Shown here: positions 25,598-34,028 of the stretch, in pieces | Layout: the number at the start of each line of letters is the position of its first letter | How positions within the stretch are numbered: position 1 is the stretch's first letter | Assembly: GCF_003977755.1 (NCBI RefSeq) | Contig: NZ_RQWN01000001.1 | Span: 310,001 to 374,000 of the forward strand | Source of the DNA: Haloterrigena salifodinae | GTDB lineage: Archaea; Halobacteriota; Halobacteria; Halobacteriales; Natrialbaceae | Direction: 5' to 3' | Length of the DNA stretch: 64,000 nt | The notes under the pieces: generated by a model | Databases searched by the model: none | What the model was told of the DNA's origin: nothing | Seen by the model: the letters and a program-made list of their open reading frames with translations, nothing else | Program-made: the position numbers and the translations under genes

Positions 25598-26017
25598 ATG
25601 ACATCACTCAGCGCACACCACGTCGGAATCACCGTCGAAGACCTCGAAGAAACGCTCCCGTTCTACCGCGACGTCCTCGGACTCGACGTCGTCGAGCGGT
25701 TCAGCGTCGGCGGCGAGGAGTTTTCGGACGCCGTGGGCGTCGAGGGGGCCCGCGGGGAGTTTGCTCACCTCGAGGCCGACGGGATCCGGATCGAACTCGT
25801 CGAGTACGACCCCGAAGCGCGGGGCTCGCCCGCGGCGGGGCTCAACCAGCCCGGCGCGAAACACGTCGGACTGGCGGTCGACGACCTCGACGCGTTCTAC
25901 GCGGCGCTTCCCGACGACGTCCCGACGATCAGCGAGCCGCGGACGACGGAAAGCGGAACGTCGATTCTGTTCCTCCGCGATCCGGAGAACAACCCGATCG
26001 AAGTGCTCGAGGCGTGA
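25598..26017 (+). CDS. VOC/glyoxalase-superfamily protein
   Basis: 139 residues with two beta-alpha-beta-beta-beta modules: HHVGITVEDLEETLPFYRDVLGLDVVERF and KHVGLAVDDLDAFYAALPDDV. Metal-ligand candidates are His8, Glu in RIELVEYD, His in AKHVGL and Glu in NPIEVLEA, as in glyoxalase I and methylmalonyl-CoA epimerase. The exact reaction is unknown; with mgsA 5.5 kb away, a role in methylglyoxal detoxification is possible but only speculative. Confidence 0.88.
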   Translation: MTSLSAHHVGITVEDLEETLPFYRDVLGLDVVERFSVGGEEFSDAVGVEGARGEFAHLEADGIRIELVEYDPEARGSPAAGLNQPGAKHVGLAVDDLDAFYAALPDDVPTISEPRTTESGTSILFLRDPENNPIEVLEA

Positions 26018-26077
26018 GGAGAGGGGAACCCAGACAACGCCGTATCAACCGGTCGATACCGCCGAGAGACAGACGGA

Positions 26078-26359
26078 TTACCGAGCGAGCGACGACTTCA
26101 GGTCCGATTGGACCTGCTCGACGGCTTCGTCGCAGTTCGAGCAGGCGGTCTTTTCGGAGTCGATGTAGACGGTCCCGCACCGCAAGCACTGGAAGAGGTT
26201 TCCGGGGGCGTTCGGCGACGGTGCGGCGTTGTCCGTTTCGACGCCGTCAACGTCGGCGTCGTCCGCAGATCGGCCGTCGTCCGCGAACAGCGTCGAGCGG
26301 ATACGGTTGCGAAGGCGACCGAGATGCGAGTTAGATTTCTCGTTGGTTCGAATGGCCAT
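26078..26359 (-). CDS. Small zinc-ribbon protein
   Basis: 93 residues from MAIRTNEKSNS. The N-terminal part is basic (LGRLRNRIRSTLF), the middle is an acidic low-complexity linker, and residues ~62-82 form a zinc ribbon: FQCLRCGTVYIDSEKTACSNCDEAVEQ (C-x2-C, C-x2-C). Such small ribbons are common in haloarchaea and have no assigned function. An AT-rich element (ATTATAATA, 26373-26381) lies just upstream. Upstream in-frame starts exist but do not resemble other family members. Confidence 0.75.
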   Translation of the reverse strand: MAIRTNEKSNSHLGRLRNRIRSTLFADDGRSADDADVDGVETDNAAPSPNAPGNLFQCLRCGTVYIDSEKTACSNCDEAVEQVQSDLKSSLAR

Positions 26360-26593
26360 ACTGTAGTAGACGATTATAATAGCGAAGTAGCTGATGTCTA
26401 AAGTATTTGGAACGGGAAGCGTTCGCATTCGGGATATTCCGGCTCGTCACTGTCGAACGCGCACGATCTTCTCAATCCGATGACTGTCTCGATCTCCCGG
26501 ACGAACCCGGTCGAACTCGCTTGCGGAACGGCCGCGATCGCGAGCGCCGACGGGATAGCAACCTTTTCGAGCGGCGGGGGACCACTCGCAGGC

Positions 26594-27394
26594 ATGAACT
26601 TCTTCGATCGGCTGCACGACCGCATTCGGACGGTCGACAGCGTCGTCTCGGTCGGGCTCGACCCCGACCAGTCGCGACTCCCCGACCACCTCGCGGAGCA
26701 CGACCTTCCGCGGTGGGCGTTCAACCGCCGGATCATCGACGCCACCCACGAGCACGCCGCCGTCTACAAGCCCAACGCCGCCTTCTACGAGGACTCCGAC
26801 GGCTGGCGGGCGCTGGACGAGACGATTGCCTACGCCCACGGGAAGGACGTTCCCGTCCTGCTCGACGCCAAGCGCGCCGACATCGGGAACACGACACGTC
26901 AGTACGCCCAATTGCTTGAGAAAGCCGACGCGATCACCGTCAACCCCTACATGGGCCGGGACTCGCTGCAGCCGTTCCTGTCGAACGAGGAGGCCGGCGT
27001 CTTCGTCCTCTGTCGGACCTCGAACCCCGGCGGCTCCGACATTCAGGACCTCGAACTCGAGACGGGCGAACCCGTCTACGAGCGCGTCGCCGCGCTGGCG
27101 GACCTCTGGAACGAGAACGACAACGTCGGCCTCGTCGTCGGCGCGACCAAACCCGAGGAGCTCGAGGACCTCCGCGAGCAGGTGCCCGATCTCCCCTTCC
27201 TCGTCCCGGGCGTGGGCGCACAGGGCGGCGACGCCGAGGCGGCCGTGGAGTACGGCCTCGCCGACGGCGTCGGACTGGTCAACTCCTCGCGCGGGATCAT
27301 CTTCGCCGGAGAAGACGACGGGGAAGAGTTTGCGAAGGCCAGCGGTCAGGCCGCGAAGCGACTCAAAAAGCGGCTGAATCAGTACCGCGACTAA
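26594..27394 (+). CDS. pyrF: Orotidine 5'-phosphate decarboxylase
   Basis: 266 residues from MNFFDRLHDRI; an in-frame start at 26480 would add an unrelated 38 residues. It is the long (type 2) form of OMP decarboxylase, which makes UMP from OMP in pyrimidine synthesis. Visible motifs are SVGLDPD, YKPNAAFYE, LLDAKRADIGNTT (the catalytic D-x-K-x-x-D), NPYMGRDSLQPFL, LCRTSNPGG and FLVPGVGAQGGD with VNSSRGIIFA near the end (phosphate binding). Monocistronic. Confidence 0.96.
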   Translation: MNFFDRLHDRIRTVDSVVSVGLDPDQSRLPDHLAEHDLPRWAFNRRIIDATHEHAAVYKPNAAFYEDSDGWRALDETIAYAHGKDVPVLLDAKRADIGNTTRQYAQLLEKADAITVNPYMGRDSLQPFLSNEEAGVFVLCRTSNPGGSDIQDLELETGEPVYERVAALADLWNENDNVGLVVGATKPEELEDLREQVPDLPFLVPGVGAQGGDAEAAVEYGLADGVGLVNSSRGIIFAGEDDGEEFAKASGQAAKRLKKRLNQYRD

Positions 27395-27467
27395 GCACAC
27401 CTCATACCGATACACCCGTCCGATCGACTCGAGGAGGTGGCGTTACCGGAACGCGATTCGACGCGCG

Positions 27468-27728
27468 TTACGCGGTTCCGTTTCGGTCCGAATCGACCAC
27501 GCGGCCCGCAACGTGTCCGTCGACGGTCCGGCCGAGGATTTCGACCGTGACCGATTCCGCTGGCGGCCGCTCCTCGAGTCGATCCAGTCCGTCGACGACT
27601 GCGATATCCAGGGGACTCGCTTCGTTCGGATGGTCGGCGACGAGTCGGCCGTCGCGCTCCTCGAGGGAAAGTCGAAACCGCTCGCCGACGGCCAGCGAGT
27701 CGCCGAGGACGTCGCGAATCGAGGTCAC
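27468..27728 (-). CDS. Small conserved haloarchaeal protein, GTG start
   Basis: 86 residues from a GTG at 27728, 5 bases after the stop codon of the zinc-finger gene at 27734-27925. The protein is acidic and strand-rich (ERFRLSLEERDGRLVADHPNEAS, then SVTVEILGRTVDGHVAGRVV). The second half has the pattern of a short beta-barrel. Coupling to the zinc-finger gene suggests the two act together. Function not recognised; the choice of GTG rests on spacing. Confidence 0.6.
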   Translation of the reverse strand: MTSIRDVLGDSLAVGERFRLSLEERDGRLVADHPNEASPLDIAVVDGLDRLEERPPAESVTVEILGRTVDGHVAGRVVDSDRNGTA

Positions 27729-27733
27729 GGCGC

Positions 27734-27925
27734 TCAGAACCGGTTGATGTCGACGTCTTCGGACTCCGACGGCGACGGTTGGGTCGGATCCGCCTGCGCG
27801 GCGCACTCGACGCACAGTTCCTTCCCGTCCTCGTAGTGGATGTCACAGGCGAGCGTGCCGCAGTTCCCACACCGCTCCTGTGCGGGCCGGGACTCGCAGA
27901 TCTGACAGAGGCCGCTGACGCTCAT
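27734..27925 (-). CDS. Small HIT/B-box-like zinc-finger protein
   Basis: 63 residues from MSVSGLCQICESRPAQ. Eight potential ligands are spaced C-x2-C, C-x2-C, C-D-I-H and C-x2-C (CQICES, CGNCGTLACDIH, CVECAAQ), so two interleaved zinc sites are likely, as in B-box and HIT fingers. The C-terminal 20 residues are acidic and disordered. It is the first gene of a two-gene unit with the protein at 27468. Role unknown; protein-protein contacts are typical for such fingers. Confidence 0.8.
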   Translation of the reverse strand: MSVSGLCQICESRPAQERCGNCGTLACDIHYEDGKELCVECAAQADPTQPSPSESEDVDINRF

Positions 27926-28151
27926 ACCCGAAATAGCGTCTCGAGCGCCTTGAAACCGCGGCCGGAACACCCCGGTCGAGAGGGAGATCGGCCGGCGGCG
28001 CTTCAGCCTGTACGCGCAGTCGCGACCGGCTTGCTGTCTCGAATCTCGTCCCGTTGCCTCCGTGACCAGCGGTTGCCGTACGGATACATACTGTGTGCTA
28101 TGTTACCACTGTACGGGAAGGTTTTTGCCATGCGGACCGCTACCGTTCCAT

Positions 28152-29753
28152 ATGAGCCGTGACCGGGCTCTCCTCGAGCGAGCCCTGGACCGTGGCGAAC
28201 AGGACGGTGGCAACGTCGAATTCAAGGAACGACTGTCACGAAACGTCCACCTCGAGGGTGGACGACGGGAGAGCCTGGCCGCGCAACTGCGCCACCGACT
28301 GCTCTCCGGGGACGGCGAGGCGACGTACGTCGTCGGCGTCACCGACGACGGCGGCCTCGCCGGCATCGACCCCGACACGTTCTCCGAGACGATGGACGTT
28401 CTCTCCCTGTTGGCCGAGGAGGCCGACGCCCACATCGACGACGTGCAGACGTGGGGCGTCGAGGACGGACTCGTCGGCGTCGCGCTCATTCAGGAGGGCG
28501 GCGTCCTCGAGACCGACGACGAACACGTCGTCGTTGGGACGGCGGGCCACGTCGACCACGGCAAGAGCACGCTCGTCGGGTCGCTCGTCACGGGCAACCC
28601 CGACGACGGCGACGGCGCAACGCGGGCGTACCTCGACGTCCAGCCACACGAGGTCGAACGGGGCCTCTCGGCCGATCTCTCCTACGCCGTCTACGGCTTC
28701 GACGAGGACGGGCCGGTCCGCGTGCGAAACCCGAACCGAAAGCAGGACCGCGCCGCGGTCGTCGAAGAGGCCGACCGGCTGGTCTCGTTCGTCGACACCG
28801 TCGGCCACGAGCCGTGGCTCCGGACGACGATCCGCGGGCTGGTCGGCCAGAAACTCGACTACGGGCTGCTGGTCGTCGCCGCCGACGACGGGCCCACGCG
28901 CACGACCCGGGAACACCTCGGCGTCCTGCTCGCGACGGATCTGCCGACGATCGTCGCGATTACGAAGGCCGACACCGTCGACGAGGAGCGCATCGAGGAG
29001 GTCGAACGCGAGGTCGAACGGCTCCTGCGGGAGGTCGACAAGTCGCCGCTGCGGGTGTCCCGCCACGGCGTCGACGCCGCGATCGACGAGATCAGCGAGC
29101 GCGTGGTGCCGATCGTCGAGACCAGCGCCATCACGATGGATGGCCTGGAGACGCTGGACGAACTGTTCGACCGGCTCCCGAAGACCGCCCAAGACACCGG
29201 CGAGTTCCGGATGTACGTCGACCGGAGCTACTCGGTGACCGGCGTCGGAGCGGTCGCCTCCGGCACCGTCATGTCCGGCGAGGTCGAGGCCGGCGACGAA
29301 CTCCTGTTGGGGCCGATGCCCGACGGCCGGTTCCAGGAGGTCGAAGTCCGCTCGATCGAGATGCACTACCACCGCGTCGACAAGGCCCAGGCGGGCCGGA
29401 TCGTCGGCATCGCGCTGAAGGGCGTCAAGGAAAGCGCCATCGAGCGCGGCATGGTGCTGCTCCCGCGAGAGACCGACCCCGACCCCGTCCGGGAGTTCGA
29501 GGCCGAGGTCATGGTGCTCAACCACCCCACCCGGATCGGCGAGGGGTACGAACCCGTCGTCCACCTCGAGACGATCGGCGAGGCAGCCGCCTTCTACCCG
29601 GAGAACGGCCGCCTCCTGCCGGGCGATACGGGCGAGACCACCGTCCGATTCAAGTTCCGACCGTACCTCGTCGAGGAGGGCCAGAAGTTCGTCTTCCGCG
29701 AGGGCCGGAGCAAGGGCGTCGGGACGGTGACCGACGTCCATCCGATGGACTAA
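28152..29753 (+). CDS. GTPBP1-type translational GTPase
   Basis: 533 residues from MSRDRALLERALDRGEQ (an in-frame start at 28062 would add a Cys-rich leader unlike the family). An N-terminal ~140-residue region precedes the G domain, as in archaeal GTPBP1 homologues. G motifs: GHVDHGKSTL (G1), DTVGHEPW (G3), TKAD (G4), with switch I around RGLSADLSYAVYGF. EF-Tu-like beta-barrel domains 2 and 3 follow (TGVGAVASGTVMSGEVEAGDELLLGP). It resembles the mammalian GTPBP1/2 factors implicated in ribosome stalling and mRNA turnover; the archaeal role is not established. Confidence 0.92.
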   Translation: MSRDRALLERALDRGEQDGGNVEFKERLSRNVHLEGGRRESLAAQLRHRLLSGDGEATYVVGVTDDGGLAGIDPDTFSETMDVLSLLAEEADAHIDDVQTWGVEDGLVGVALIQEGGVLETDDEHVVVGTAGHVDHGKSTLVGSLVTGNPDDGDGATRAYLDVQPHEVERGLSADLSYAVYGFDEDGPVRVRNPNRKQDRAAVVEEADRLVSFVDTVGHEPWLRTTIRGLVGQKLDYGLLVVAADDGPTRTTREHLGVLLATDLPTIVAITKADTVDEERIEEVEREVERLLREVDKSPLRVSRHGVDAAIDEISERVVPIVETSAITMDGLETLDELFDRLPKTAQDTGEFRMYVDRSYSVTGVGAVASGTVMSGEVEAGDELLLGPMPDGRFQEVEVRSIEMHYHRVDKAQAGRIVGIALKGVKESAIERGMVLLPRETDPDPVREFEAEVMVLNHPTRIGEGYEPVVHLETIGEAAAFYPENGRLLPGDTGETTVRFKFRPYLVEEGQKFVFREGRSKGVGTVTDVHPMD

Positions 29754-29918
29754 GATCGAGACTGAGACTGAGGCCGAGTTCGACCGTTGCAGGTTCGGTG
29801 CGCTCCGCTCGAGGTTTCACCCGGTACCTGTTTTGCTGTCGACTCTGTGGCGTGTATTCCATCTCGTCCGTCCGCCACTATAGTAGCCAGATCGACGCCG
29901 AAGTGGCGTTTGATCGAT

Positions 29919-29957
29919 ATCTTTTAGTATGGGTGTAAAATGAACTTTACTGTAAAG
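29919..29957 (+). promoter_or_regulatory. Promoter and candidate operator of the membrane protein/HTH pair
   Basis: A TATA element (CTTTTAGTAT, 29921-29930) predicts a transcription start near 29950. A perfect 13-base palindrome, CTTTACTGTAAAG (29945-29957), straddles that point; the related TGTAAAA lies at 29934-29940. A dimeric repressor bound there would block initiation, and the second gene of the operon (30411) encodes an Xre-type HTH protein, so autoregulation is a natural inference. Confidence 0.5.
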
Positions 29958-29979
29958 CGGTCTTGACACCGATCGATCC

Positions 29980-30414
29980 ATGACGGGAGAACTATCGACG
30001 GACCAACGGCGACGGTACAGGGAACTGATGAACCGGTCGATGGGCCTCGGCGTCGCCGGCGCTCTCGGTGCGACGGCGCTCTCCGTGGTAGCCTCCAAAG
30101 GGAACGCCAATCTGTTCGCGTTCGCAGGCGTCGGCCTCTACTACCTCGGCGTCGTCGGATACCTCGCGATCTGGCAGCGGACGGGGGTTCGGTTGTTCGA
30201 CGAGCGCGAAGCGGAGATCGAACGGCGAGCGGGACACATCGTGTGGGTTCTCGTGTCGTTCGTCGCGATCTTCGGACTCCCGGCCGATCTGGTACTCGAC
30301 GCGACGGATGCGGTGGATGTCCCCCTCGCGATCCGCGGCACGATCTGGGGATACGCGCTCCTGGTTGCTGTCGGGCTGATCGTCTACGGGTACGTCGAGC
30401 GGCGATACACGTGA
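29980..30414 (+). CDS. DUF2178-like membrane protein
   Basis: 144 residues with four hydrophobic helices arranged as two pairs (about 22-42, 46-66, 89-108 and 119-139). The cytoplasmic loop TGVRLFDEREAEIERRAGHIVW fits the DUF2178 pattern (F-D-E-R-E...I...A). The stop codon overlaps the GTG of an Xre-like HTH gene by four bases, so they are translationally coupled. Similar membrane/HTH pairs are widespread in archaea and bacteria, and the membrane protein may sense a signal and affect the regulator; this is not shown. Confidence 0.8.
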   Translation: MTGELSTDQRRRYRELMNRSMGLGVAGALGATALSVVASKGNANLFAFAGVGLYYLGVVGYLAIWQRTGVRLFDEREAEIERRAGHIVWVLVSFVAIFGLPADLVLDATDAVDVPLAIRGTIWGYALLVAVGLIVYGYVERRYT

Positions 30415-30617
30415 AAAACGAGCTTCGGACGTACCGGGAGGCCGCCGACCTCAGCCAGGGCGAACTCGCCGATGCGGTCGGCGTCTCCCGGCAGACGATC
30501 AACGCGATCGAACGCGACCGATACGATCCGTCGCTGGAACTCGCGTTCCAACTGGCAGCCTACTTCGACTGCCGCGTCGAGGACCTCTTCGATCCGGAAC
30601 TCGACGACGAGACGTAA
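30411..30617 (+). CDS. Small Xre-family helix-turn-helix regulator
   Basis: 68 residues from GTG at 30411, inside the GTGA overlap with the DUF2178-like gene. The sequence NELRTYREAADLSQGELADAVGVSRQTINAIERDRYDPSLELAFQLA is a complete Cro/C1-type HTH of the YozG group, followed by YFDCRVEDLFDP. It most likely binds the palindrome at 29945-29957 and controls its own operon. Confidence 0.92.
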   Translation: MKNELRTYREAADLSQGELADAVGVSRQTINAIERDRYDPSLELAFQLAAYFDCRVEDLFDPELDDET

Positions 30618-30636
30618 CTGACAGCCACATCGTCGA

Positions 30637-31074
30637 CTACTCGAGGTCGCTCGCCGATCGGTACCGGTCGCTGCCGACCGTTCGCGCAGCGAGTCCCAGT
30701 AGAACCGCCCACTCGAGGAGCCTTCGGACGCGCTCTTGGGGGTCGTCCAGACGTTGTGATCGGGCCCCGCGCTCAAATCCCGGACGCTCGTCTCGCAGTT
30801 CGTCGATGACGGTAGCGACTGACAGCGGCTCGTCGGCTTGCTCGAGCGCCTCGAGGACCGAGTCGGCGCCGTAGACGCGCTCCCGGAACGCCTCTCGAAG
30901 CTGCGGATCCGCGGATTCGAGTGACTCCACAGGCGGCGATCGCTCGGTCGCTCGACGGTAGCCGGCCGACGCCTCGGTGACGAGGCCGAGCGCCCGCAGG
31001 AATACCAACCACGCCTCCACCGCGTCGCGGGACTCGAGTCGGGTTTCGGGAACCGGTTTGAACCGCGCGGTCAG
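30637..31074 (-). CDS. Haloarchaeal protein of unknown function, probable CTG start
   Basis: 145 residues if translation begins at CTG (31074), in a CTGA overlap with the mch stop codon, which mirrors the usual ATGA junction. This gives TARFKPVPETRLESRDAVEAW, a plausible family N-terminus; the next standard start, GTG at 31020, would remove 18 residues. The protein is helical and basic/acidic mixed, with LREAFRERVYGADSVLEALEQADEPLSVATVIDEL and a late ERVRRLLEWAVLLGLA that looks like a winged-helix segment. Tight linkage to mch suggests cotranscription only. Function unknown. Confidence 0.6.
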   Translation of the reverse strand: MTARFKPVPETRLESRDAVEAWLVFLRALGLVTEASAGYRRATERSPPVESLESADPQLREAFRERVYGADSVLEALEQADEPLSVATVIDELRDERPGFERGARSQRLDDPQERVRRLLEWAVLLGLAARTVGSDRYRSASDLE

Positions 31075-32003
31075 AGGTCGAAGGAGTCGACGAGCAGTTC
31101 CTCGTCGGTCTCGCCGTGGACGTAGGTCGGGCCGCCGACCACGTCGATGGTGACCTTCGCGGGCGCGAAGAGGTCCGACGGGACTTCGGAGAAGTCCCAC
31201 TCGAGGTCGTCGAAGACCTCGCCGAACGGCCGGCCGTGGTCCTCGGCGGCTGTCGAGGGCACGTCGTCGAAGACGTCGGCGTCCTCGCGAACCGTGAGGT
31301 GGGCCGTGCCGCCATAGGCGATGGCGTCGTTCGTGCGGGCGATCGCCGTCTGCTCGTCGCCGGCGACGGGAGCGACCGGCGCCCGGCCCGTCGCGGAGAC
31401 GATGTCGAGGGGATCGTAGCCCAGTTCCGAGAGACGGAACGTCGCGAGCTCGGCCGCTCGAGCGGCGTTCGTAATGGATCCGACGAGGCTCGCGGTCGGG
31501 TAAGCGAGCAGGAAGACGCTGCTGGGTTCGACCTCCGCGAGCTCCGCGACCTGCGCGGCGGCGGCCGCGGTCGGATCCCGCTCGGTCTCGACGGCCAGCG
31601 CCGTCAGGTCGAACGCGTCCGTGTAGCCGACGCGGCGGAACTCCTCCTCCTCGGCGACCAGCGCCCGCGCGGGGCCGCTGCCTAGTCCCTCGAAGTCCTC
31701 GGTGGTCAGCTCCCAGCCCGCCTTCTGCGAGCACAGCAGCGAGAGCGCGGGCTGGTCGGTCGCGAGCTGGACGTACGGGATCGGGGCGTCGCCGATCTCG
31801 CCCAAGTGGTGACTCGGCGTCGCCATGCCCGCCGTCTGGATCTCCGTCAGCAACAGTCCGGCCTCGATTCCGCCCTCGAACTCGAGGCCGAAGTCGAGGA
31901 CCGTGGCCTCGTTGTCGAGGTCGTAGCCGCCGATGTTCAACTCCTCGGCGTAATCGAGGGCCTCATCGACCAACTCGATCGCCATCCGGTTGAGACTTTC
32001 CAT
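31071..32003 (-). CDS. mch: Methenyltetrahydromethanopterin cyclohydrolase
   Basis: 310 residues from MESLNRMAIELVDEAL, the family N-terminus; a longer in-frame start at 32189 is rejected. The enzyme interconverts methenyl- and formyl-tetrahydromethanopterin; haloarchaea that lack methanogenesis use it (or a folate equivalent) for C1 transfer. Recognisable parts are ATVLDFGLEFEGGIEAGLLLTEIQTAGMA, QLATDQPALSLLCSQKAGWEL, ETERDPTAAAAAQVAELAEVEPSSVFLLAYPTASLVGS and AYGGTAHLTV. Length and composition are those expected of the family. Confidence 0.96.
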   Translation of the reverse strand: MESLNRMAIELVDEALDYAEELNIGGYDLDNEATVLDFGLEFEGGIEAGLLLTEIQTAGMATPSHHLGEIGDAPIPYVQLATDQPALSLLCSQKAGWELTTEDFEGLGSGPARALVAEEEEFRRVGYTDAFDLTALAVETERDPTAAAAAQVAELAEVEPSSVFLLAYPTASLVGSITNAARAAELATFRLSELGYDPLDIVSATGRAPVAPVAGDEQTAIARTNDAIAYGGTAHLTVREDADVFDDVPSTAAEDHGRPFGEVFDDLEWDFSEVPSDLFAPAKVTIDVVGGPTYVHGETDEELLVDSFDL

Positions 32004-32070
32004 ACCGACGCGTTCGCTCCCCGCCGTAAAACAGTTTGTTAGTTCGGAGCCGCGAGGGTGATCGGTGGCG

Positions 32071-32409
32071 CTACTCCGCCTCTGGCTCGTCCTCGCGTTC
32101 GTCCCGGTTCGTCGCTGGCCGGCCGAGGTGTTCCTCGACGGCCTCGACCTTCTGCTCGGCGGAAACGTCTCGAGACCGCTTGTCGTCAATCTTCAACACG
32201 GTGCTCACCCGGTCGCCGTCGACCGCCTCGTGGGCCGCCTGAGCGGCCGCGAACAACTCCCCGATGTCGTTGGCTTCGATCACCGTCCCCATCGGGTTCG
32301 TCTCGTACTCGACGTCGTAGGCCTCGAGCGCGTCGACGGCCTTCGCGACCTCGCCGGACATGCTGCCCTCGATCACCGGTGCGACGCTCAGCAGTGCGAT
32401 TACCGTCAT
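32071..32409 (-). CDS. MTH1187-family thiamine-binding protein
   Basis: 112 residues. The ferredoxin-like fold (MTVIALLSVAPVIEGSMSGEVAKAVDALEAYDVEYETNPMGTVIEA) is that of DUF77/YkoF-like proteins, which bind thiamine or its HMP precursor. The C-terminus (about 20 residues) is acidic and probably disordered. It lies 67 bases upstream of mch on the same strand and could be cotranscribed with it. Confidence 0.9.
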   Translation of the reverse strand: MTVIALLSVAPVIEGSMSGEVAKAVDALEAYDVEYETNPMGTVIEANDIGELFAAAQAAHEAVDGDRVSTVLKIDDKRSRDVSAEQKVEAVEEHLGRPATNRDEREDEPEAE

Positions 32410-32528
32410 TACTGGAAGCGTCGACGAGGAAGCCCCTAAATCCGTGCCATTCGCGGCGTCGCGACTCGAGGGGGCGCGAAAACCGAAACCGGACCGATGA
32501 GAAGAGTGACTGGGACCTGCCGGTCGAC

Positions 32529-32876
32529 TCAGTCCGCCCGCGGGTGCGGGGAGTCGGTCGGCGGGTAGATGATCACGTCGCCGTTCGCGTAGACGTACAC
32601 CTCGTGCTCGAGGGCGGTGAAGGCGATGTGCCCGCCCGTGCGTTCGGTGCCGTCGGCCTTCTTGCTGAAGATGCGATCGAGCGCGTCGGGGTCGACGCTG
32701 TCGTAGAGGGAGAACTCGCCCTGGGAGACGTCGGTGTCCGCGATCGAGGCGAGCGCGTGGACGATCGTCGTCGTGATCGTCGCGGTGCCGTCGGGATCGT
32801 GGTTGAAGACGTAGCGGTCGTTGGTCTGGTCGTACTGCAGGTCGTCGGCGTCGGCGGTTGAAAGTTCAGTTTGCAT
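32529..32876 (-). CDS. HalOD1 output-domain protein
   Basis: 115 residues, a stand-alone HalOD1 domain. This haloarchaeal domain is found at the ends of signal-transduction proteins and alone. The family features are an N-terminal acidic part, T-I-V-H-A-L-A-S-I-A-D, D-P-D-A-L-D-R-I-F, and a terminal H-I-A-F-T-A-L-E-H-E-V-Y-V-Y-A-N-G-D-V-I-I-Y. Its ligand and output are unknown. A TATA box at 32924-32931 and a short leader support the start at 32876. Confidence 0.88.
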   Translation of the reverse strand: MQTELSTADADDLQYDQTNDRYVFNHDPDGTATITTTIVHALASIADTDVSQGEFSLYDSVDPDALDRIFSKKADGTERTGGHIAFTALEHEVYVYANGDVIIYPPTDSPHPRAD

Positions 32877-32923
32877 AGGAGGTCTCGGAGTTCAATCGTC
32901 TATTGATTCGTAGTTACTCGGAG

Positions 32924-32931
32924 TATAAAAG
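32924..32931 (-). promoter_or_regulatory. TATA box of the HalOD1 gene
   Basis: CTTTTATA on the minus strand, about 50 bases upstream of the ATG at 32876, giving a leader of about 25 nt that holds CTCCTATG-like sequence next to the start. Confidence 0.5.
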
Positions 32932-33267
32932 CCAATCGCAGCCGATATTGGTAAACGGACGCGACTGAACATCAGTAGAATAGTTCAAATACGGTTATTC
33001 TCGGCGATACGTGACCGTCGAGTGCGAAAACCGGTCGCGGAGCCGATACCGAGCCGGCGGCGACGTAAGAGCGGATTACTCGCCGCCGAGCGATCAATCT
33101 CGCAACTAATCGCTGATTGCCGACGATTCTCGCCCGACGAGGATCGCCGAACGACCGAGCAGCGACGGAATAGCGGAAGGATTCACTCGATTCCGGGTCC
33201 TAGTGTCGATAGTGCCGCGCGAAAAATGCTCCGAGCGATCGTCGACGCGTGACGTCGGTTGCTACCG
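32932..33267. other. Intergenic region
   Basis: Nothing supported. A short open frame at 33022-33252 is Arg/Ser-rich and shows no family features. Confidence 0.4.
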
Positions 33268-33459
33268 CTACGCCGGTTGCCGGTGGAACGACTCGAGGAT
33301 GTCGAGTCCGCGCCGGGTCTTGGCGAACGCCGCGATCGGTCGTTCCGATTCGCAGTGGTCGCACCGGAACCGGTTTCCGGGCGCCGGGAGGGCGGTCGGA
33401 TCGGCGGTCCACTGTTCCCCGCAATCGGCGCATTCGAGTCGAATCCAACCCTCTCGCAT
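33268..33459 (-). CDS. Small zinc-ribbon protein
   Basis: 63 residues. A zinc ribbon is formed by ECADCGEQW and RCDHCESERP (C-x2-C twice, 24 residues apart). The end is LDILESFHRQPA. Single-domain ribbons of this kind are conserved in haloarchaea, possibly as nucleic-acid-binding modules. Function is not known. Confidence 0.78.
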   Translation of the reverse strand: MREGWIRLECADCGEQWTADPTALPAPGNRFRCDHCESERPIAAFAKTRRGLDILESFHRQPA

Positions 33460-33581
33460 ACGCGTGCCAGTACGTAATCTATCAACTTAATCCCACCTCG
33501 AACCCGGCCGGTCGGCGCCGCCGCTGGCGGCTTGCCATCGCCATCCACGAACGTATTCCGCCGCGCGCCCGATGGCGATGT

Positions 33582-34028
33582 ATGGCTACTGGTTCGACCG
33601 ACGACATCGAGGAGGCCCTCGAGGAGTTTGGCGACGACCTGCCCGCCGAGGTCGACGAGGCAGCGATCAGCCGCATGCAAACCGTCGCTCGCGCCCTCGA
33701 CGAGGGATTCCACCTCCCGGGGACGAACTTCCGGTTCGGACTCGATCCGATCGTCGGGATCCTCCCCGGCGCCGGCGACACCGCGACCGCGCTCGTCTCG
33801 CTGTACATCGTCGCCGAGTCCGCCCGCATGGGCGTCTCCCAGTCGACGCTCCTGCGCATGCTGGCGAACATCGCCGTCGACACCATCGGCGGCTCAGTTC
33901 CTATACTCGGCGTCATCTTCGACGCCTTCTGGAAGTCCAACAAGTGGAACGTCAAGCTAGCGATCGAGGAACTCGCCGACTCGAGCGGGGATTCAGCGTC
34001 TGGGCCGGAAACCGTCGTCATCGATTAA
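33582..34028 (+). CDS. DUF4112 family protein
   Basis: 148 residues from MATGSTDDIEEALEEFG. The core matches DUF4112: LPGTNFRFGLDPIVGILPGAGDTATALVSLYIVAESARMGVS, then MLANIAVDTIGGSVPILGVIFDAFWKSNKWN. Two to three hydrophobic segments suggest membrane association. Biochemical role unknown. An in-frame start at 33249 is rejected because it lies within the opposite-strand zinc-ribbon gene. Confidence 0.88.
   Translation: MATGSTDDIEEALEEFGDDLPAEVDEAAISRMQTVARALDEGFHLPGTNFRFGLDPIVGILPGAGDTATALVSLYIVAESARMGVSQSTLLRMLANIAVDTIGGSVPILGVIFDAFWKSNKWNVKLAIEELADSSGDSASGPETVVID

Noticed and set aside
27468-27815. Longer version of the small protein starting at 27815
   Set aside because: It would overlap the zinc-finger gene by 82 bases with an Arg-rich leader; GTG at 27728 fits the operon spacing.
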